Counted from the stretch's first letter, positions 45,730 through 55,888 are shown. The stretch is 64,000 nucleotides of DNA from Chromohalobacter marismortui (GCF_004364315.1 NZ_SOBR01000008.1:1-64000), one strand, 5' to 3'. Made by a program: numbers and translations. The notes: generated by a model from the letters alone, not told the origin.

Positions 45730-46857
45730 TCAATCGGCGTCGAGCTGGATGGACTGAATGTAACGCTCGTGACGCTTGGTGCGGTCCTTGACGCGTCCCA
45801 CCAGTTGTCCGCAGGCCGCATCGATATCATCGCCGCGTGTCATGCGCACGGGGGCGGTATGGCCGAGTTCCTCGAGCCATTGCTGAAAGCGCATGACCTG
45901 GTTGCGTGACGGTTTCTCGTAGCCCGAGTGCGGGAACGGATTGAAGGGAATCAGGTTGATCTTGCACGGCAGATCACCGAGTAGCGTTGCCAACTCCTGG
46001 GCATGACGTTGCTGATCGTTGACGTCCTTGATCAGCGTGTACTCGATGGTCAGCATGCGCGTGTCGTCGCATTTGGCCATGTAGCGGCGGCAAGCATCGA
46101 GTAGCGTGGCAATGTCGTACTTACGATTCAGTGGCACCAGCTCGTTGCGTAGCTCGTCGTTGGCGGCATGCAGCGAGACCGCCAGGCTCACGTCGAGTTC
46201 GTCGCCTAGCTTGTCGATCATCGGCACCACACCGGAGGTGGAGAGCGTGACGCGGCGCTTGGACAGGCCATAGCCATTGTCGTCGAGCATGAGTTTCATG
46301 GCCGGCACGACGGCATTGTAGTTCATCAGCGGCTCGCCCATCCCCATCATCACCACGTTGGTGACCGGGCGGTTGGTGCTGTCTCGACGCGCACCGAAGC
46401 TGTTGCTGGCCACCCACACCTGACCGATGACCTCGGCGCTGGTGAGGTTGCGCTGAAATCCCTGCTTGCCGGTGGAGCAGAAACTGCAGTCCAGCGAGCA
46501 GCCTACCTGAGACGACACGCAGAGCGTGCGGCGCTTGCCGCCCTCGGCGGGAATCAGCACGGTTTCCACATAGCTGCCGTCCTCCACCTCGAGGACCCAT
46601 TTGCGCGTGCCATCCTGCGAGGCGCCTTCGTAGACCACGCGTGGACCACGCACCTCGGCGACTTCCTCGAGGCGCGTGCGTAGTGCCTTCGAGAGGTTGG
46701 TCATCGACGCGAAGTCGTCGCAGCCTTCGTGATGGATCCACTTCATCACCTGGGCGGCGCGAAATTTCTTCTCGCCCAATGAGACGAAGAAGGCTTCCAT
46801 CTCCTCGCGCGTAAGGCCGAGAAGGTTGGTGCGGGGCGTGGCGGTATCGAGGGTCAT
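45730..46857 (-). CDS. rlmN: Dual-specificity RNA methyltransferase RlmN
   Basis: 375-residue radical-SAM enzyme that methylates A2503 of 23S rRNA and A37 of some tRNAs. The radical-SAM cluster [11 protein letters not shown] (CxxxCxxC) is clear, as are [12 protein letters not shown] and [14 protein letters not shown]. The methyl-carrier cysteine lies in the C-terminal ACGQL. Length is normal. Confidence 0.97.
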   Translation of the reverse strand: MTLDTATPRTNLLGLTREEMEAFFVSLGEKKFRAAQVMKWIHHEGCDDFASMTNLSKALRTRLEEVAEVRGPRVVYEGASQDGTRKWVLEVEDGSYVETVLIPAEGGKRRTLCVSSQVGCSLDCSFCSTGKQGFQRNLTSAEVIGQVWVASNSFGARRDSTNRPVTNVVMMGMGEPLMNYNAVVPAMKLMLDDNGYGLSKRRVTLSTSGVVPMIDKLGDELDVSLAVSLHAANDELRNELVPLNRKYDIATLLDACRRYMAKCDDTRMLTIEYTLIKDVNDQQRHAQELATLLGDLPCKINLIPFNPFPHSGYEKPSRNQVMRFQQWLEELGHTAPVRMTRGDDIDAACGQLVGRVKDRTKRHERYIQSIQLDAD

Positions 46858-46917
46858 GGTGGGTCGTACGCTCGGTGGATGGCGGTGCGAGGGCCGACTG
46901 GCCCCCGCGGGAAGCGA

Positions 46918-47343
46918 TCAGCGTGCGCAGATCTCTTCGCTGCCGAAGAAATAGCCGATCTCGCGCTCGGCGGATTCCGGCGAGTCGGAGCCGTGCACGG
47001 CATTGGCGTCGATGGACTGCGCGAAATCGGCACGGATGGTGCCGGCCTCGGCTTCCTTGGGATTGGTCGCGCCCATCAGGTCACGGTTGGCGGCGATGGC
47101 GTTATCGCCTTCCAATACCTGCACGATCACCGGGCCGGAGGTCATGAAGCCGACCAGATCGCCGAAGAAGGAGCGTTCCTTGTGCTCGGCGTAGAAGCCT
47201 TCGGCCTGCGCCTGGGAAAGCTGGAGCATCTTGGCGGCGACGATCTTGAGGCCGGCCTTCTCGAAGCGGCTTTCGATCTCGCCGATGACGTTCTTGGCGA
47301 CGGCGTCGGGCTTGATGATGGACAGGGTGCGTTCGTTGGCCAT
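46918..47343 (-). CDS. ndk: Nucleoside diphosphate kinase
   Basis: 141-residue kinase that balances NTP/dNTP pools. [15 protein letters not shown] starts the fold. The phospho-histidine is in [21 protein letters not shown]. Length is typical. It lies between iscA and rlmN on the same strand. Confidence 0.97.
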   Translation of the reverse strand: MANERTLSIIKPDAVAKNVIGEIESRFEKAGLKIVAAKMLQLSQAQAEGFYAEHKERSFFGDLVGFMTSGPVIVQVLEGDNAIAANRDLMGATNPKEAEAGTIRADFAQSIDANAVHGSDSPESAEREIGYFFGSEEICAR

Positions 47344-47500
47344 GAGGTCAATGTCTCCGTGACTGAAATCGAGGGTCTTGATCGATACGCCAACGCGTCG
47401 CTCGAGACGACGCGTGGCGTGAAACTCGACGGATGTCGAAAAAAGCGTGCCATTGTAGCGTGTCGCCAAGCGTGGCGCACGCCTTGGCATGTGGGCATCT

Positions 47501-47827
47501 TTAGACGCTGAAGCTTTCCCCGCAGCCGCATTGGTCGGTGGCATTGGGGTTGTTGAAGCGGAAGTAGCGATTGAGCCCTTCGCTGACGTAGTCCACTTCG
47601 GTGCCATCGAGCATGGTCAAGGCTTCCTTGTCGACGAGTACCTTGACGCCATGGTCCTCGAAGGGCACGTCATTGGCGCCGATTTCGTCGGCGATGTCGA
47701 GTACGTAGCTATAGCCGGAGCAGCCGCTGGGCTTGACCGCCACGCGCAGGCCGAGGCCATTGCCGCGCTCGGCGAGCACATGTTGGATCTGTTCGGCGGC
47801 GGCGGAACTGATACTGATGTTAGCCAT
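47501..47827 (-). CDS. iscA: A-type iron-sulfur carrier (IscA-like)
   Basis: 108-residue HesB/YadR/YfhF-family carrier. The three cluster ligands are present: C35 in [10 protein letters not shown], and the CGCG motif in QCGCGESF near the C-terminus. It follows iscS by about 50 bases, so it belongs to the iscRS transcription unit. Whether it is IscA or another A-type carrier cannot be decided by eye. Confidence 0.9.
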   Translation of the reverse strand: MANISISSAAAEQIQHVLAERGNGLGLRVAVKPSGCSGYSYVLDIADEIGANDVPFEDHGVKVLVDKEALTMLDGTEVDYVSEGLNRYFRFNNPNATDQCGCGESFSV

Positions 47828-47876
47828 GTTGACCTCCTTGCATGAGCCGCCGCGCAGTCGGTGCGACGGCCTCGAA

Positions 47877-49025
47877 TCATTGGCGCAGGGCACCGAGTGC
47901 GTGTCTGAGCTCGGCGCTTGCGGTGTCGATATCGGCTTCGGTGGTGAAGCGGCCGAAGCTGAAGCGTATGGACGCCAGGGCGCGAATGCGATCGATGCCG
48001 ATGGCCTTCAATACATAGGATGGCTCGACGCTTGCCGAGTTGCACGCCGACCCGGTCGAGACCGCCAGCGCACGCAGGGCCATCAGCAGCGATTCGCCGT
48101 CGACATCGTCGAAAGCCAGGTTGACGATCGTCGGCACCGAGACGTCGAGCGCCGTGTTGCAGTGCACGCCTGCGCACGCCTCGAGGCCATCGAGGAAGCG
48201 CTGGCGCATGGCCAGGCCGTGGGCATGATCGGCTTCGCGTTCGTCGCCCGCCAGGGCGAAGGCCGCGCCCATGCCGGCGATCTGGTGCGTGGGCAGAGTG
48301 CCCGAACGCATGCCGCGCTCATGCCCGCCGCCATGAATCAAGGCCTCGAGGCGGATGTCGGGGCTGCGCCGGACGTAAAGCGCGCCCACGCCCTTGGGGC
48401 CATAGGTCTTGTGGGCCGACATCGACATCAGGTCGATGCCCATGGCGTTGACGTCGAGCGCAATCTTGCCGGTGGCCTGGGCGGCATCGACATGCAGGAC
48501 CGCGCCACCGGCATGAATCACCTCGGCGAGTGCGGCCAGGTCGTGGATGCTGCCCAGCTCATTGTTGACGGCCATCAACGAGACCAGCACGGTGTCCTCG
48601 CGCATCGCGTCATTGAGCTGTGTCGGCGTCACGCGGCCATCTGCGCCGGGCGTCAGCCAGGTGACGTCGAAGCCTTCGGCCTCGAGCGCCGTGGCGGTAT
48701 CGACGACGGCCTTGTGCTCGATGCGCGAGGTCACCAGATGCCGGCCGCGTGCGCGGTTGGCCCGCATGAAACCGGTCAGGGCGAGATTGTCGGCCTCCGT
48801 GGCGCCGCTGGTCCAGACGATTTCTCGCGGGTCGGCGGCGATCAGGTCGGCGACCTGACGCCGGGCGCTTTCCACCGCCTGTTCGGCCAGCCAGCCGGGC
48901 ATGTGGCTGCGCGAGGCGGGGTTGGCGTAGACGCCGTCGAGTGTCAGGTGACGCGCCATCAATTCGGCGACCCGCGGGTCGACGGGCGTGGTGGCGGCAT
49001 AATCGAGGTACACGGGTGAGGTCAT
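47877..49025 (-). CDS. iscS: Cysteine desulfurase IscS-type
   Basis: 382-residue PLP enzyme that takes sulfur from cysteine. The PLP lysine is in SMSAHKTYGPKGVGALY. The catalytic cysteine is in VSTGSACNSASVEPS. YLDYAATTPVDPRV marks the N-terminus. The class (group I NifS/IscS) follows from the long catalytic loop. Next downstream is an A-type carrier; there is no iscU, hscA, hscB or fdx. Confidence 0.94.
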   Translation of the reverse strand: MTSPVYLDYAATTPVDPRVAELMARHLTLDGVYANPASRSHMPGWLAEQAVESARRQVADLIAADPREIVWTSGATEADNLALTGFMRANRARGRHLVTSRIEHKAVVDTATALEAEGFDVTWLTPGADGRVTPTQLNDAMREDTVLVSLMAVNNELGSIHDLAALAEVIHAGGAVLHVDAAQATGKIALDVNAMGIDLMSMSAHKTYGPKGVGALYVRRSPDIRLEALIHGGGHERGMRSGTLPTHQIAGMGAAFALAGDEREADHAHGLAMRQRFLDGLEACAGVHCNTALDVSVPTIVNLAFDDVDGESLLMALRALAVSTGSACNSASVEPSYVLKAIGIDRIRALASIRFSFGRFTTEADIDTASAELRHALGALRQ

Positions 49026-49071
49026 GACGGCTCGTATCGCTGATGGCGCTGACGCCTGTCGCCACGCAGGG

Positions 49072-49557
49072 TCACTGCGGGGCGATGCTGATGGTGTCGG
49101 TGCTGATCGTTTCCGTTGCCACGCGCTGATGCTGGCGTGCGGCGATATCGCGGACTTCTTCACGTTCCACCAGCTCGGCGAGCGTGATGGCATCGAGGAA
49201 GCCATGAATCTTTTTCGACAAATCGCACCACAAGTGATGCGTCAGGCAGGTATCGCCTTGCTGGCAGTCCGAGAGCCCCTGACAACGCGTGGCGTCCACC
49301 GACTCGTCCACCGCACCGATGACCGACGCTACCGAAATGGTGCTGGACGCATGCGCGAGCAAATAACCGCCACCCGGTCCTCGTACGCTATTGACCAGTT
49401 CGGCACGCTTGAGCCTGGCGAAGAGCTGTTCCAGATAGGACAGCGAGATCGCCTGGCGTTTGGAAATGTCGGCGAGGCTGATGGGGCCGGCATCTTCATG
49501 CAGCGCTAAATCCAGCATCGCAGTGACGGCGTAGCGTCCCTTGGTCGTCAAGCGCAT
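49072..49557 (-). CDS. iscR: Rrf2-family Fe-S regulator IscR
   Basis: 161-residue winged-helix regulator. It begins like IscR ([20 protein letters not shown]) with the recognition helix [15 protein letters not shown]. The [2Fe-2S] ligands are three cysteines in [14 protein letters not shown] and a His in LTHHLW. An upstream in-frame extension has no family support, so 49557 is chosen. It is probably autoregulating the iscRSA unit. Confidence 0.94.
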   Translation of the reverse strand: MRLTTKGRYAVTAMLDLALHEDAGPISLADISKRQAISLSYLEQLFARLKRAELVNSVRGPGGGYLLAHASSTISVASVIGAVDESVDATRCQGLSDCQQGDTCLTHHLWCDLSKKIHGFLDAITLAELVEREEVRDIAARQHQRVATETISTDTISIAPQ

Positions 49558-49670
49558 AAGTCGAGGTAATCGGGCGTCGGTGATGAAGCGATTGACCAGG
49601 CAGGACATGCAATCCATGGGGACTGTGTGCCTGAAACGTGTCCGTATTATGGGAAAACCCAGTAACGCGG

Positions 49671-50447
49671 TCAACCATTCCCGTCGTGGTATTCCTGGCG
49701 GCTCGATGCCCGGCGCTGCTTGTTTACCGCCCCGAGGATGCCGCGCAGGATGTTCATTTCCATGCTGTCGATGTGGCTGCGCATGAAGAGCCTGCGCAGG
49801 CGCGCCATCAACTGACGTGGATTATCCGGGTCGTGGAAGTCGATATCGATCAGGGTGCGCTCCAGGTGCTCGAAGAAACGCTCCAGGTCGTCGTGCGTGG
49901 CCGGCGGGTTGTCCCATTCGACCCCGAACGGCATGTCCGGGGCGTCGTCTGCGCCCAGCGCCGCCAGCCGACATTCATAGGCCAGCACCTGGACGGCGGC
50001 GGCCAGATTGAGCGAGCTGAAGTCGGGGTTGGTGGGAATGTGCACATGCGCATGACAGCGTTGCAGCTCGCCGTTGGTCATGCCGCTGTCCTCGCGGCCG
50101 AAGACCAGCGCGGCCCGTGCGTTCTCCGGTGTGCATTCCCGGGGCAGGCGCTCGCCGAGCGCGCGGGGGGTGAGCATGGGCCAGGGCAGATGACGCACGC
50201 GGGCGCTGGCGCCGACCACGAAGGTGCAATCGCTGACGGCTTCCTCGAGGCTGGCATGCACGCGTGCGCTGCTCACCAGCGCATCGGCGCCGGAGGCACG
50301 TGCATGGGATTCCGAGCCGTACACTTCGCAGCGCGGCGCGACGAGGGCGAGGTCGGCGAGTCCCATGTTGTGCATGGCGCGGGCGGTGCCGCCGATGTTG
50401 CCGGGGTGGCTGGTGCCGATGAGGACGATACGAAGTTTGTCGAGCAT
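49671..50447 (-). CDS. trmJ: tRNA (cytidine/uridine-2'-O-)-methyltransferase TrmJ
   Basis: 258-residue SPOUT methyltransferase for 2'-O-methylation of position 32. Trefoil-knot motifs: [42 protein letters not shown] and [22 protein letters not shown]. It lies upstream of iscR on the same strand and is divergent from suhB, a widely conserved order. Confidence 0.95.
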   Translation of the reverse strand: MLDKLRIVLIGTSHPGNIGGTARAMHNMGLADLALVAPRCEVYGSESHARASGADALVSSARVHASLEEAVSDCTFVVGASARVRHLPWPMLTPRALGERLPRECTPENARAALVFGREDSGMTNGELQRCHAHVHIPTNPDFSSLNLAAAVQVLAYECRLAALGADDAPDMPFGVEWDNPPATHDDLERFFEHLERTLIDIDFHDPDNPRQLMARLRRLFMRSHIDSMEMNILRGILGAVNKQRRASSRQEYHDGNG

Positions 50448-50579
50448 GGTGATAGGGGCGCGGCTGAGAAACGAAAGGCGAGTCTATCATGGCTTGAGGT
50501 CGCGAAACTTCCCGTTGTGGACGCCTTCTGCTAGGATGCGCGGCGTTCTTTAACAGTTTCCGAGATTCAGGCCCGTATC

Positions 50580-51374
50580 ATGCATCCCATGGTTCAATTC
50601 GCACTGCGCGCCGCGCGTAGTGCCGCCGAGCAGTTCGTGCGCGCTCGCGACCGCATCGAAGTCGCGCGTGGCGACCAGCAGCTCGACAAGCTGCTGGAAG
50701 ATACTGCGCGTAATGCCGAAACGCTCATCGACTCGCAGTTTCGGCGCAGCTACCCGCAGCACGGCATTTCCGGCCGTTATACGAAACACCGTGACGGCGA
50801 AGGCGAGGGTGCCGACTTCCATTGGCGCATCGAGCCGTTCCACGGCTATTCCAATCTGGCGGTGGCGTCGCCCAGCTTTGCCATCTCGCTGGTCTGTCTG
50901 GTCAAGGGGCGGCCCGAGCATGCGGTGATCGTGTGCCCCTTCAACGACGATGAGTATCTCGTCAGCCGTGGACGCGGCGCACAGCTCAACGGTCGTCGCA
51001 TCCGCGTGCCCAGTCACATCAACGTCGAAGGCGCGCGCGTCGCCGTCGGCTTGCCGGAGACCTGGCTGCGTACACGCCATCTGCCCGTCTACTTGACCCT
51101 GACCCAGGCGCTGGGGCCGCAGGTCGAAAGCTTCCTCAGCACGGGCAGCGGCCTCCTGGATCTCGCACAACTGGCTGCCGGACGTGTCGATACCGCCTTC
51201 GTGCTGGGGCTCGAAGAGCAGGATCAGCTCGTCGGCAGTCTCCTGCTCAAGGAGGCCGGCGCCCTGATGGGTGGCCTGGACGGCAGCCCTACGGTCGGCC
51301 TCGAACAGAATCTCATGGCTGCCACTCCGCGCCTCTACAAGAATCTGGTGCAACAGCTCAAGACGCGCGTGTAA
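50580..51374 (+). CDS. suhB: SuhB/inositol monophosphatase homologue with degenerate metal site
   Basis: 264-residue IMPase-fold protein aligned to E. coli SuhB from the first residues (MHPM...RAAR) to the end. Its position divergent from trmJ is that of true suhB. Of the magnesium ligands, E67 of E. coli lies where GRYTKH is found (Arg/Tyr), and the DPLDGT motif is EPFHGY (E85, H88). Only the late Asp in GLEEQDQLVG looks retained. Phosphatase activity is therefore doubtful. SuhB also has a non-catalytic role in rRNA antitermination with Nus factors, which could be what is conserved. A terminator follows. Confidence 0.88.
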   Translation: MHPMVQFALRAARSAAEQFVRARDRIEVARGDQQLDKLLEDTARNAETLIDSQFRRSYPQHGISGRYTKHRDGEGEGADFHWRIEPFHGYSNLAVASPSFAISLVCLVKGRPEHAVIVCPFNDDEYLVSRGRGAQLNGRRIRVPSHINVEGARVAVGLPETWLRTRHLPVYLTLTQALGPQVESFLSTGSGLLDLAQLAAGRVDTAFVLGLEEQDQLVGSLLLKEAGALMGGLDGSPTVGLEQNLMAATPRLYKNLVQQLKTRV

Positions 51375-51408
51375 CACCGCCCCGGCGACGCTTGACTCGC
51401 CACACAAA

Positions 51409-51442
51409 GACGCCCCCGTCGGCTCATGCCGGCGGGGGCGTC
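51409..51442. terminator. Bidirectional terminator between suhB and the ALDH gene
   Basis: A 14-bp stem with one G-T pair (GACGCCCCCGTCGG / CCGGCGGGGGCGTC) around a 6-base loop. It lies between the convergent ends of suhB and the aldehyde dehydrogenase gene. Confidence 0.75.
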
Positions 51443-51501
51443 TGGCGTATCGGCCGGCTTCCAAAGGGGCCGGCCGACGTGCGTGTCGAGCGCGGTGCCG
51501 G

Positions 51502-52947
51502 TTATGCCGGCCCGATCAAGTGCTTGACTTCCAGATAGGCGGACAGCCCCCAGGGACCGAGCTCGCGGCCGATGCCGCTGCGTCCGAAGCCGCCCCAGCT
51601 GGCCTCGGGCATGACGATCTGTTCGCTGTTGTACCAGATGTTGCCGGCGCGCAATGCGCGGCCGACCCGCTGGGCGCGTCGCGGATCGCCGCTGATGACC
51701 GTGGCGGCCAGGCCGAACTCGTTGTCGTTGGCCAGGGCGAGGGCATCGTCATCGGAGGCGACGCTGCGTGCACACAGCACCGGACCGAAGATCTCCTCGC
51801 ACCACAGGCGGCTGTCGGTGGGCACGTCGCGATACAGCGTCGGGGCGATGAAATAGCCCTGCGACGGCAACGGGCGATGGCGGGTGTCGCGCACCGCCTC
51901 CAGGCCCTCGCGCTCGGCGACGGCCAGGTAGTCGCGGACCCGGTCGCGCTGGCGCTGGCTGGTCATCGGTCCCATGTCGGTTTCCTCGCCCAGCGGGTCG
52001 CCCAGGCGTATGGCGTCGATGCGCGTGGCCAGTGCCGCGTACAGCGCCTCGGCCAGAGTCTCGTGCACGATCAGTCGCGAGGTCGCCGAGCAAATCTGCC
52101 CGCTGTTGAAATAGATGCCGGCCATGACCCAGTCGGCGGCCTGTTCGACCTCGGCATCCTCGAGTACCAGGATCGGCGACTTGCCGCCGAGTTCCAGCGA
52201 CACGCCACGGCTTCCCTCGGCGGCGGCCTGCATGACGCGCTCGCCCACGGCGTTGCTGCCGGTGAACGACAGCTTGTCGATGCCGCGATGATGCGTCAGC
52301 GGTATGCCGATGCCGTCGCCATCGCCATGCAGCAGGTTGAGCACGCCCGGCGGCAACGCGATCTCCAGGGCGATCTCGGCGAGGGCCTGTTCCGGCAGCG
52401 GCGTGACCTCGGAGGGCTTGAAGACCACCGTGCAGCCCGCCGCCAAGGCCGGCGCGATCTTCCAGGCGCTGGTCACCAGCGGGAAGTTCCACGGCGTGAT
52501 CAGGCCGATCACGCCGGCGGGATCTTCGTAGCAGTGGGCGTCGACGCCCTCGATGTCGTGGGTGATGCGGCGTCCCTGGCGTGCTTCCAGGTCGCCGGCC
52601 TGGCGTGCGTAGTAGCGATAGCAGGCGATGGCGTCGTCGAGATCGATGCCGGCCTCGGCGAGCGCCTTGCCGTTGTTGGTCGCGGACAGCTCCATCAGAG
52701 CTTCGCGGCGTGCCGTCAGGGCGTCGGCCAGCGCAGTCAGATAGGCGCCGCGTCGTTCGCCGCCCAGGGCATGCCATCCGGGTAGCGCGCGGCGTGCCGC
52801 CTCGACGGCCTCCTCGACGTCGCGGGCATCGCCGGCCGTGACCTCGGCGATCTGGCGCTCGTGATACGGGTCCATCACCGCCAGGCGTCGAGTACCGTGG
52901 CTTTTGACCCAGCGGTTATCGATGAATTGATGGTCGAGTGCTTGCAT
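51502..52947 (-). CDS. NAD-dependent aldehyde dehydrogenase (guanidinobutyraldehyde/aminoaldehyde type)
   Basis: 481-residue ALDH-superfamily enzyme. NAD site PWNFPLVTSAWK and FTGSNAVGERVM. Catalytic Glu in LELGGKSP and catalytic Cys in NSGQICSATS. The sequence is near the betaine-aldehyde/aminoaldehyde dehydrogenases. As last gene of an operon with a 2-ketoarginine-decarboxylase-like enzyme and a guanidinobutyrase, it most likely oxidises 4-guanidinobutyraldehyde to 4-guanidinobutyrate (the KauB role). The start at 52947 has AAGGAG upstream. Confidence 0.85.
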   Translation of the reverse strand: MQALDHQFIDNRWVKSHGTRRLAVMDPYHERQIAEVTAGDARDVEEAVEAARRALPGWHALGGERRGAYLTALADALTARREALMELSATNNGKALAEAGIDLDDAIACYRYYARQAGDLEARQGRRITHDIEGVDAHCYEDPAGVIGLITPWNFPLVTSAWKIAPALAAGCTVVFKPSEVTPLPEQALAEIALEIALPPGVLNLLHGDGDGIGIPLTHHRGIDKLSFTGSNAVGERVMQAAAEGSRGVSLELGGKSPILVLEDAEVEQAADWVMAGIYFNSGQICSATSRLIVHETLAEALYAALATRIDAIRLGDPLGEETDMGPMTSQRQRDRVRDYLAVAEREGLEAVRDTRHRPLPSQGYFIAPTLYRDVPTDSRLWCEEIFGPVLCARSVASDDDALALANDNEFGLAATVISGDPRRAQRVGRALRAGNIWYNSEQIVMPEASWGGFGRSGIGRELGPWGLSAYLEVKHLIGPA

Positions 52948-52957
52948 GGTGGCTCCT

Positions 52958-53701
52958 TCAGAGGGCGTGGTCGCGCAGCCAGTCATCGATCATGGCGTGC
53001 AGGCGTGCCCCGGAAAAACTGGGAAAATGACCGCCGTGAACGACGCGCGCGGGCAACTCGCGCAGACGGCGCATGCTGGCGGCGTAATCGCGGGCGTTAC
53101 TGTGATAGACATCCTCGATCAGTGGCCCGTCGTAGATGAGATCGCCCGAGATCAGGATACCGCTGGCGGCCTCCCAGAGCGCGATGCCGCCGGGGGAGTG
53201 CCCCGGTGTATGGATGACCTCGAAACGGCGGTCGCCGAGGTCGATGATCTCGCCGTCCTCGAGCGTGGCGATACGCGTCGGCGGGGCGATACGGTAGCGG
53301 TGATGCTCGAAGGGGGCCGGCGGCAGGGCATCGAACATGGCGTCGTCGAGAAAGGCGTCGGCCAGGGTGCGCGCATTGTCCGGATCGGCCAGGATATCGG
53401 CCTCGGCGGCGTGCACATGGCAGCAGTCGAACTCGTGCGCGCTACCGATATGATCGAAGTGGGTGTGGCTCGCCACCGCGATCAGGTCGCGTTCGCTGAG
53501 CAGCGGGACCTGCCGGCGCAGCGGCACGGCACCCAGCCCGAAGTCCACCAGCAAGTCTCTCTCCCGGCCCCGGACGTGCCAGATATTGCAGCGGTAGAAC
53601 GGTTTGATGGCGGGCTCGTCGATCCGCGTGATCCCGTCATCGAGCGACGTGGTGCGATACCAGTTCTCGGCATCGCCTCGAGGAAGCGAAAAACGGCTCA
53701 T
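52958..53701 (-). CDS. MBL-fold metallo-hydrolase
   Basis: 247-residue metallo-beta-lactamase-fold enzyme. The metal motif HTHFDHIG and later ligand segments IHTPGHSPGGIALW, LISGDLIYDG and VVHGGHFPSF are complete, so it should be active. The substrate is unknown; glyoxalase II-like, lactonase or ester hydrolysis are all possible. The ATG overlaps the nitrilase stop (ATGA), and the ALDH gene follows after ten bases. Confidence 0.85.
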   Translation of the reverse strand: MSRFSLPRGDAENWYRTTSLDDGITRIDEPAIKPFYRCNIWHVRGRERDLLVDFGLGAVPLRRQVPLLSERDLIAVASHTHFDHIGSAHEFDCCHVHAAEADILADPDNARTLADAFLDDAMFDALPPAPFEHHRYRIAPPTRIATLEDGEIIDLGDRRFEVIHTPGHSPGGIALWEAASGILISGDLIYDGPLIEDVYHSNARDYAASMRRLRELPARVVHGGHFPSFSGARLHAMIDDWLRDHAL

Positions 53702-54480
53702 GCGCTTGTCTCCGGTATCGGCCTGAGGTCCTGGAGATAGTCCTGATGGGCGCGGCTTGCGTCGATGCGGCTCAGGTCGATGTCGACCACCAGGCTGCCC
53801 GCCGCGTCACCGAGGCGCCCCAGAACCTCGCCATCCGGCCCCGCTATCAGGCTGTTGCCGCAATAATGTAGCTCGGCTTCCTCGCCGGCCCGGTTGATGC
53901 AGGCGACGAAGCACTGGTTGTCGAGGGCCCGGGCCCGGGTCTGCAGCGCCTGGCGTACGGCATTGGGCACCATGTTGGCGGTGGGCGAGAGGATGACCTG
54001 AGCCCCCTGAGTGGCGAGCGCCCTGGCCACCTCGGGAAACTCGTTGTCATAGCAGATCATCAGCCCGAGGCGGCCGAGGCGCGTCTCCACCACGCAGCAG
54101 TCCTCGCCGGCGGCGAAGAAGGCATGTTCGCGATCCCACAGCTGGCGCTTGTGGTAGGTAGCGATACGCTCGCCCCGGCCATCGATCAGCAAGGCGGAAT
54201 TGGTCAGGCGTCCGTCGGCTTGCCGCTCGGCCAGGCCGAAGAGCAGGAACAGCTCGTGCTCGGCAGCGAGCTCGGCGGCCCGCTGGGCGATCGGGCCGCC
54301 CACCGGCTCGGCGAGTTCCTCCAGTCGTTCGAAGATGTTGTAGCCGCTCAGGGCGAGCTCGGGGAGGACCAGCAGGTCCGCACCGGCCGCCACCGCCTGC
54401 TGGCACTGGCGCGCAAGAGACGCCAGGTTGGCGGCCACGTCGCCGCACACGGGATCGGTCTGCGCCAGCATCAGTCTCAT
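53698..54480 (-). CDS. Nitrilase-family carbon-nitrogen hydrolase
   Basis: 260-residue amidohydrolase. The catalytic Glu-Lys-Cys triad is visible: E in LPELALSGYN, K in TYHKRQLWD and C in LMICYDNEFPE. Relatives include N-carbamoylputrescine amidase and omega-amidase; the substrate is probably an amide or ureido compound of arginine or polyamine metabolism. The ATG at 54480 has AGGAG at suitable distance; the GTG at 54489 would lie too close to that site. Confidence 0.85.
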   Translation of the reverse strand: MRLMLAQTDPVCGDVAANLASLARQCQQAVAAGADLLVLPELALSGYNIFERLEELAEPVGGPIAQRAAELAAEHELFLLFGLAERQADGRLTNSALLIDGRGERIATYHKRQLWDREHAFFAAGEDCCVVETRLGRLGLMICYDNEFPEVARALATQGAQVILSPTANMVPNAVRQALQTRARALDNQCFVACINRAGEEAELHYCGNSLIAGPDGEVLGRLGDAAGSLVVDIDLSRIDASRAHQDYLQDLRPIPETSA

Positions 54481-54485
54481 CGGTG

Positions 54486-55820
54486 TCACTCTCCTGCGGT
54501 CTTTGAAGCGTTGGCGCGGGACTTGGTCAACAGCATGGCGCCGAGCCAGTAGAGGCCGCCGGTGATGACGAAGACCGGCAGCGAGGCGCCGAAGGCCAGC
54601 GGCGCGACCAGCGACCAGTAGGCGGCCAGCCCGGCGCCGATCACGTAGGCACCGATGGCCACCGGCGCGGTGGGGCGTCCCAGCTGGTGACGCGCCTTGA
54701 GCAGTTCGGGGCTGTAACCCTCGCGACCGACCAGGTAGTAATCGACGATGATCACCGAGAAGGCCGGGATGAACAGCGCGCCTATCAATAGCAGAAAGTT
54801 CTGGAACTGGTCCAGGATGCCGGGAATCAGGGCGCCGAAGACGGTCACGATTCCGATGATCAGCGCCGGCTTCCAGAAGGCCATGCCGGGCGACACGTTC
54901 ATGCAGGACAGGGTGGCGCTGTAGACGGCCATGACATTGGTGGTCATCACGGAGAAGAAGATGACCAGGGCCGCGGGCAGGCCGAAGCCGAAACCGGAGA
55001 GCAGCCGGGTCGGGTCGTAGGTCTGCTCCATGCCGTTCATGACCGACAGTCCGGAAACGGCGGCGCCCAGTCCCATGGCGATCATGGCGGCCATCACGTA
55101 GCCAAGGTAGGTGCCCCAGACGGCGATGGCGCCGCTCTTGCAGTTGCGATTGTAATCCGCCGAGGACGAGATCCAGGAGAAGGCGGTGGCGATGACGATG
55201 TCGAAGGCGATGCCCAGGGTGATGCCGTTACGTGCCTCCACCGGCATGTCCAGCAGGGTCGAGACATCGTAGTGGAGGTTCAGCTGGTAGAGCACCACGG
55301 CGGCCAGCGCCACCATGGCCATCGCCGCCCAGCGTTCGACCCGCTCGATGCCCAGGTGGCCACGCAGCACGATGAGGACCACCACGGTCTCGCAGAGGAT
55401 GGTCATCAAGGGCAGGTTGGAGTAACCGGTGGTCGCCTGGATGGCGTAGTCGAGACTCATGCCGGCGAGCAGGGCCTGGATCCAGCTCCAGGCGATCAGT
55501 ACCCCCATGTTGACCAGCGAGATCAGCCGGCTACCGAGTGGGCCGTACGCGCGCCGGGTCAACGCCATGGAGGGCAGGCCGGTGCGCTGGCCCATCAGCC
55601 CGACCAGCAGGAGCGGAATGGCGCCGATCAACGAGCCGATCAGCACGCTGCCCATGGCGGTCGCGAAGGGCAGATCGGGCACCAGGAGCATGCCGGTGAG
55701 GATGGTGGTGACCACGACGTTGGCGCCGAGCCACAGGGCGACAGTGCCGAATGCCCCGAGGCTCTTGTGCTGGTGGTCGTCGAGGGTGTCCTGACCGAGC
55801 AGACGATGGAAGAAAGCCAT
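54486..55820 (-). CDS. NCS1-type cytosine/purine permease family transporter
   Basis: 444-residue inner-membrane carrier with about 12 helices. It resembles CodB/NCS1 members: LWLGANVVVTTILTGMLL near the N-terminus, SWISSSADYNRNCKSGAIAVWGTYLGY mid-protein and VDYYLVGREGY late. It is placed inside the guanidino-acid operon. The substrate is likely a nitrogen compound of that pathway (such as arginine-derived guanidino acid, putrescine-like amine or a purine breakdown product) but cannot be specified. Confidence 0.82.
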   Translation of the reverse strand: MAFFHRLLGQDTLDDHQHKSLGAFGTVALWLGANVVVTTILTGMLLVPDLPFATAMGSVLIGSLIGAIPLLLVGLMGQRTGLPSMALTRRAYGPLGSRLISLVNMGVLIAWSWIQALLAGMSLDYAIQATTGYSNLPLMTILCETVVVLIVLRGHLGIERVERWAAMAMVALAAVVLYQLNLHYDVSTLLDMPVEARNGITLGIAFDIVIATAFSWISSSADYNRNCKSGAIAVWGTYLGYVMAAMIAMGLGAAVSGLSVMNGMEQTYDPTRLLSGFGFGLPAALVIFFSVMTTNVMAVYSATLSCMNVSPGMAFWKPALIIGIVTVFGALIPGILDQFQNFLLLIGALFIPAFSVIIVDYYLVGREGYSPELLKARHQLGRPTAPVAIGAYVIGAGLAAYWSLVAPLAFGASLPVFVITGGLYWLGAMLLTKSRANASKTAGE

Positions 55821-55888
55821 GGTGTTGTCCTTGTAGTGTTTTGGAAAACCGTTGTTTCCGAGACGGCGCTCGGGTCGCGGTTGGCGCC

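Noticed and set aside
47733-49019. 428-codon plus-strand frame opposite iscS
   Set aside because: Antisense shadow; iscS motifs on the minus strand are complete.
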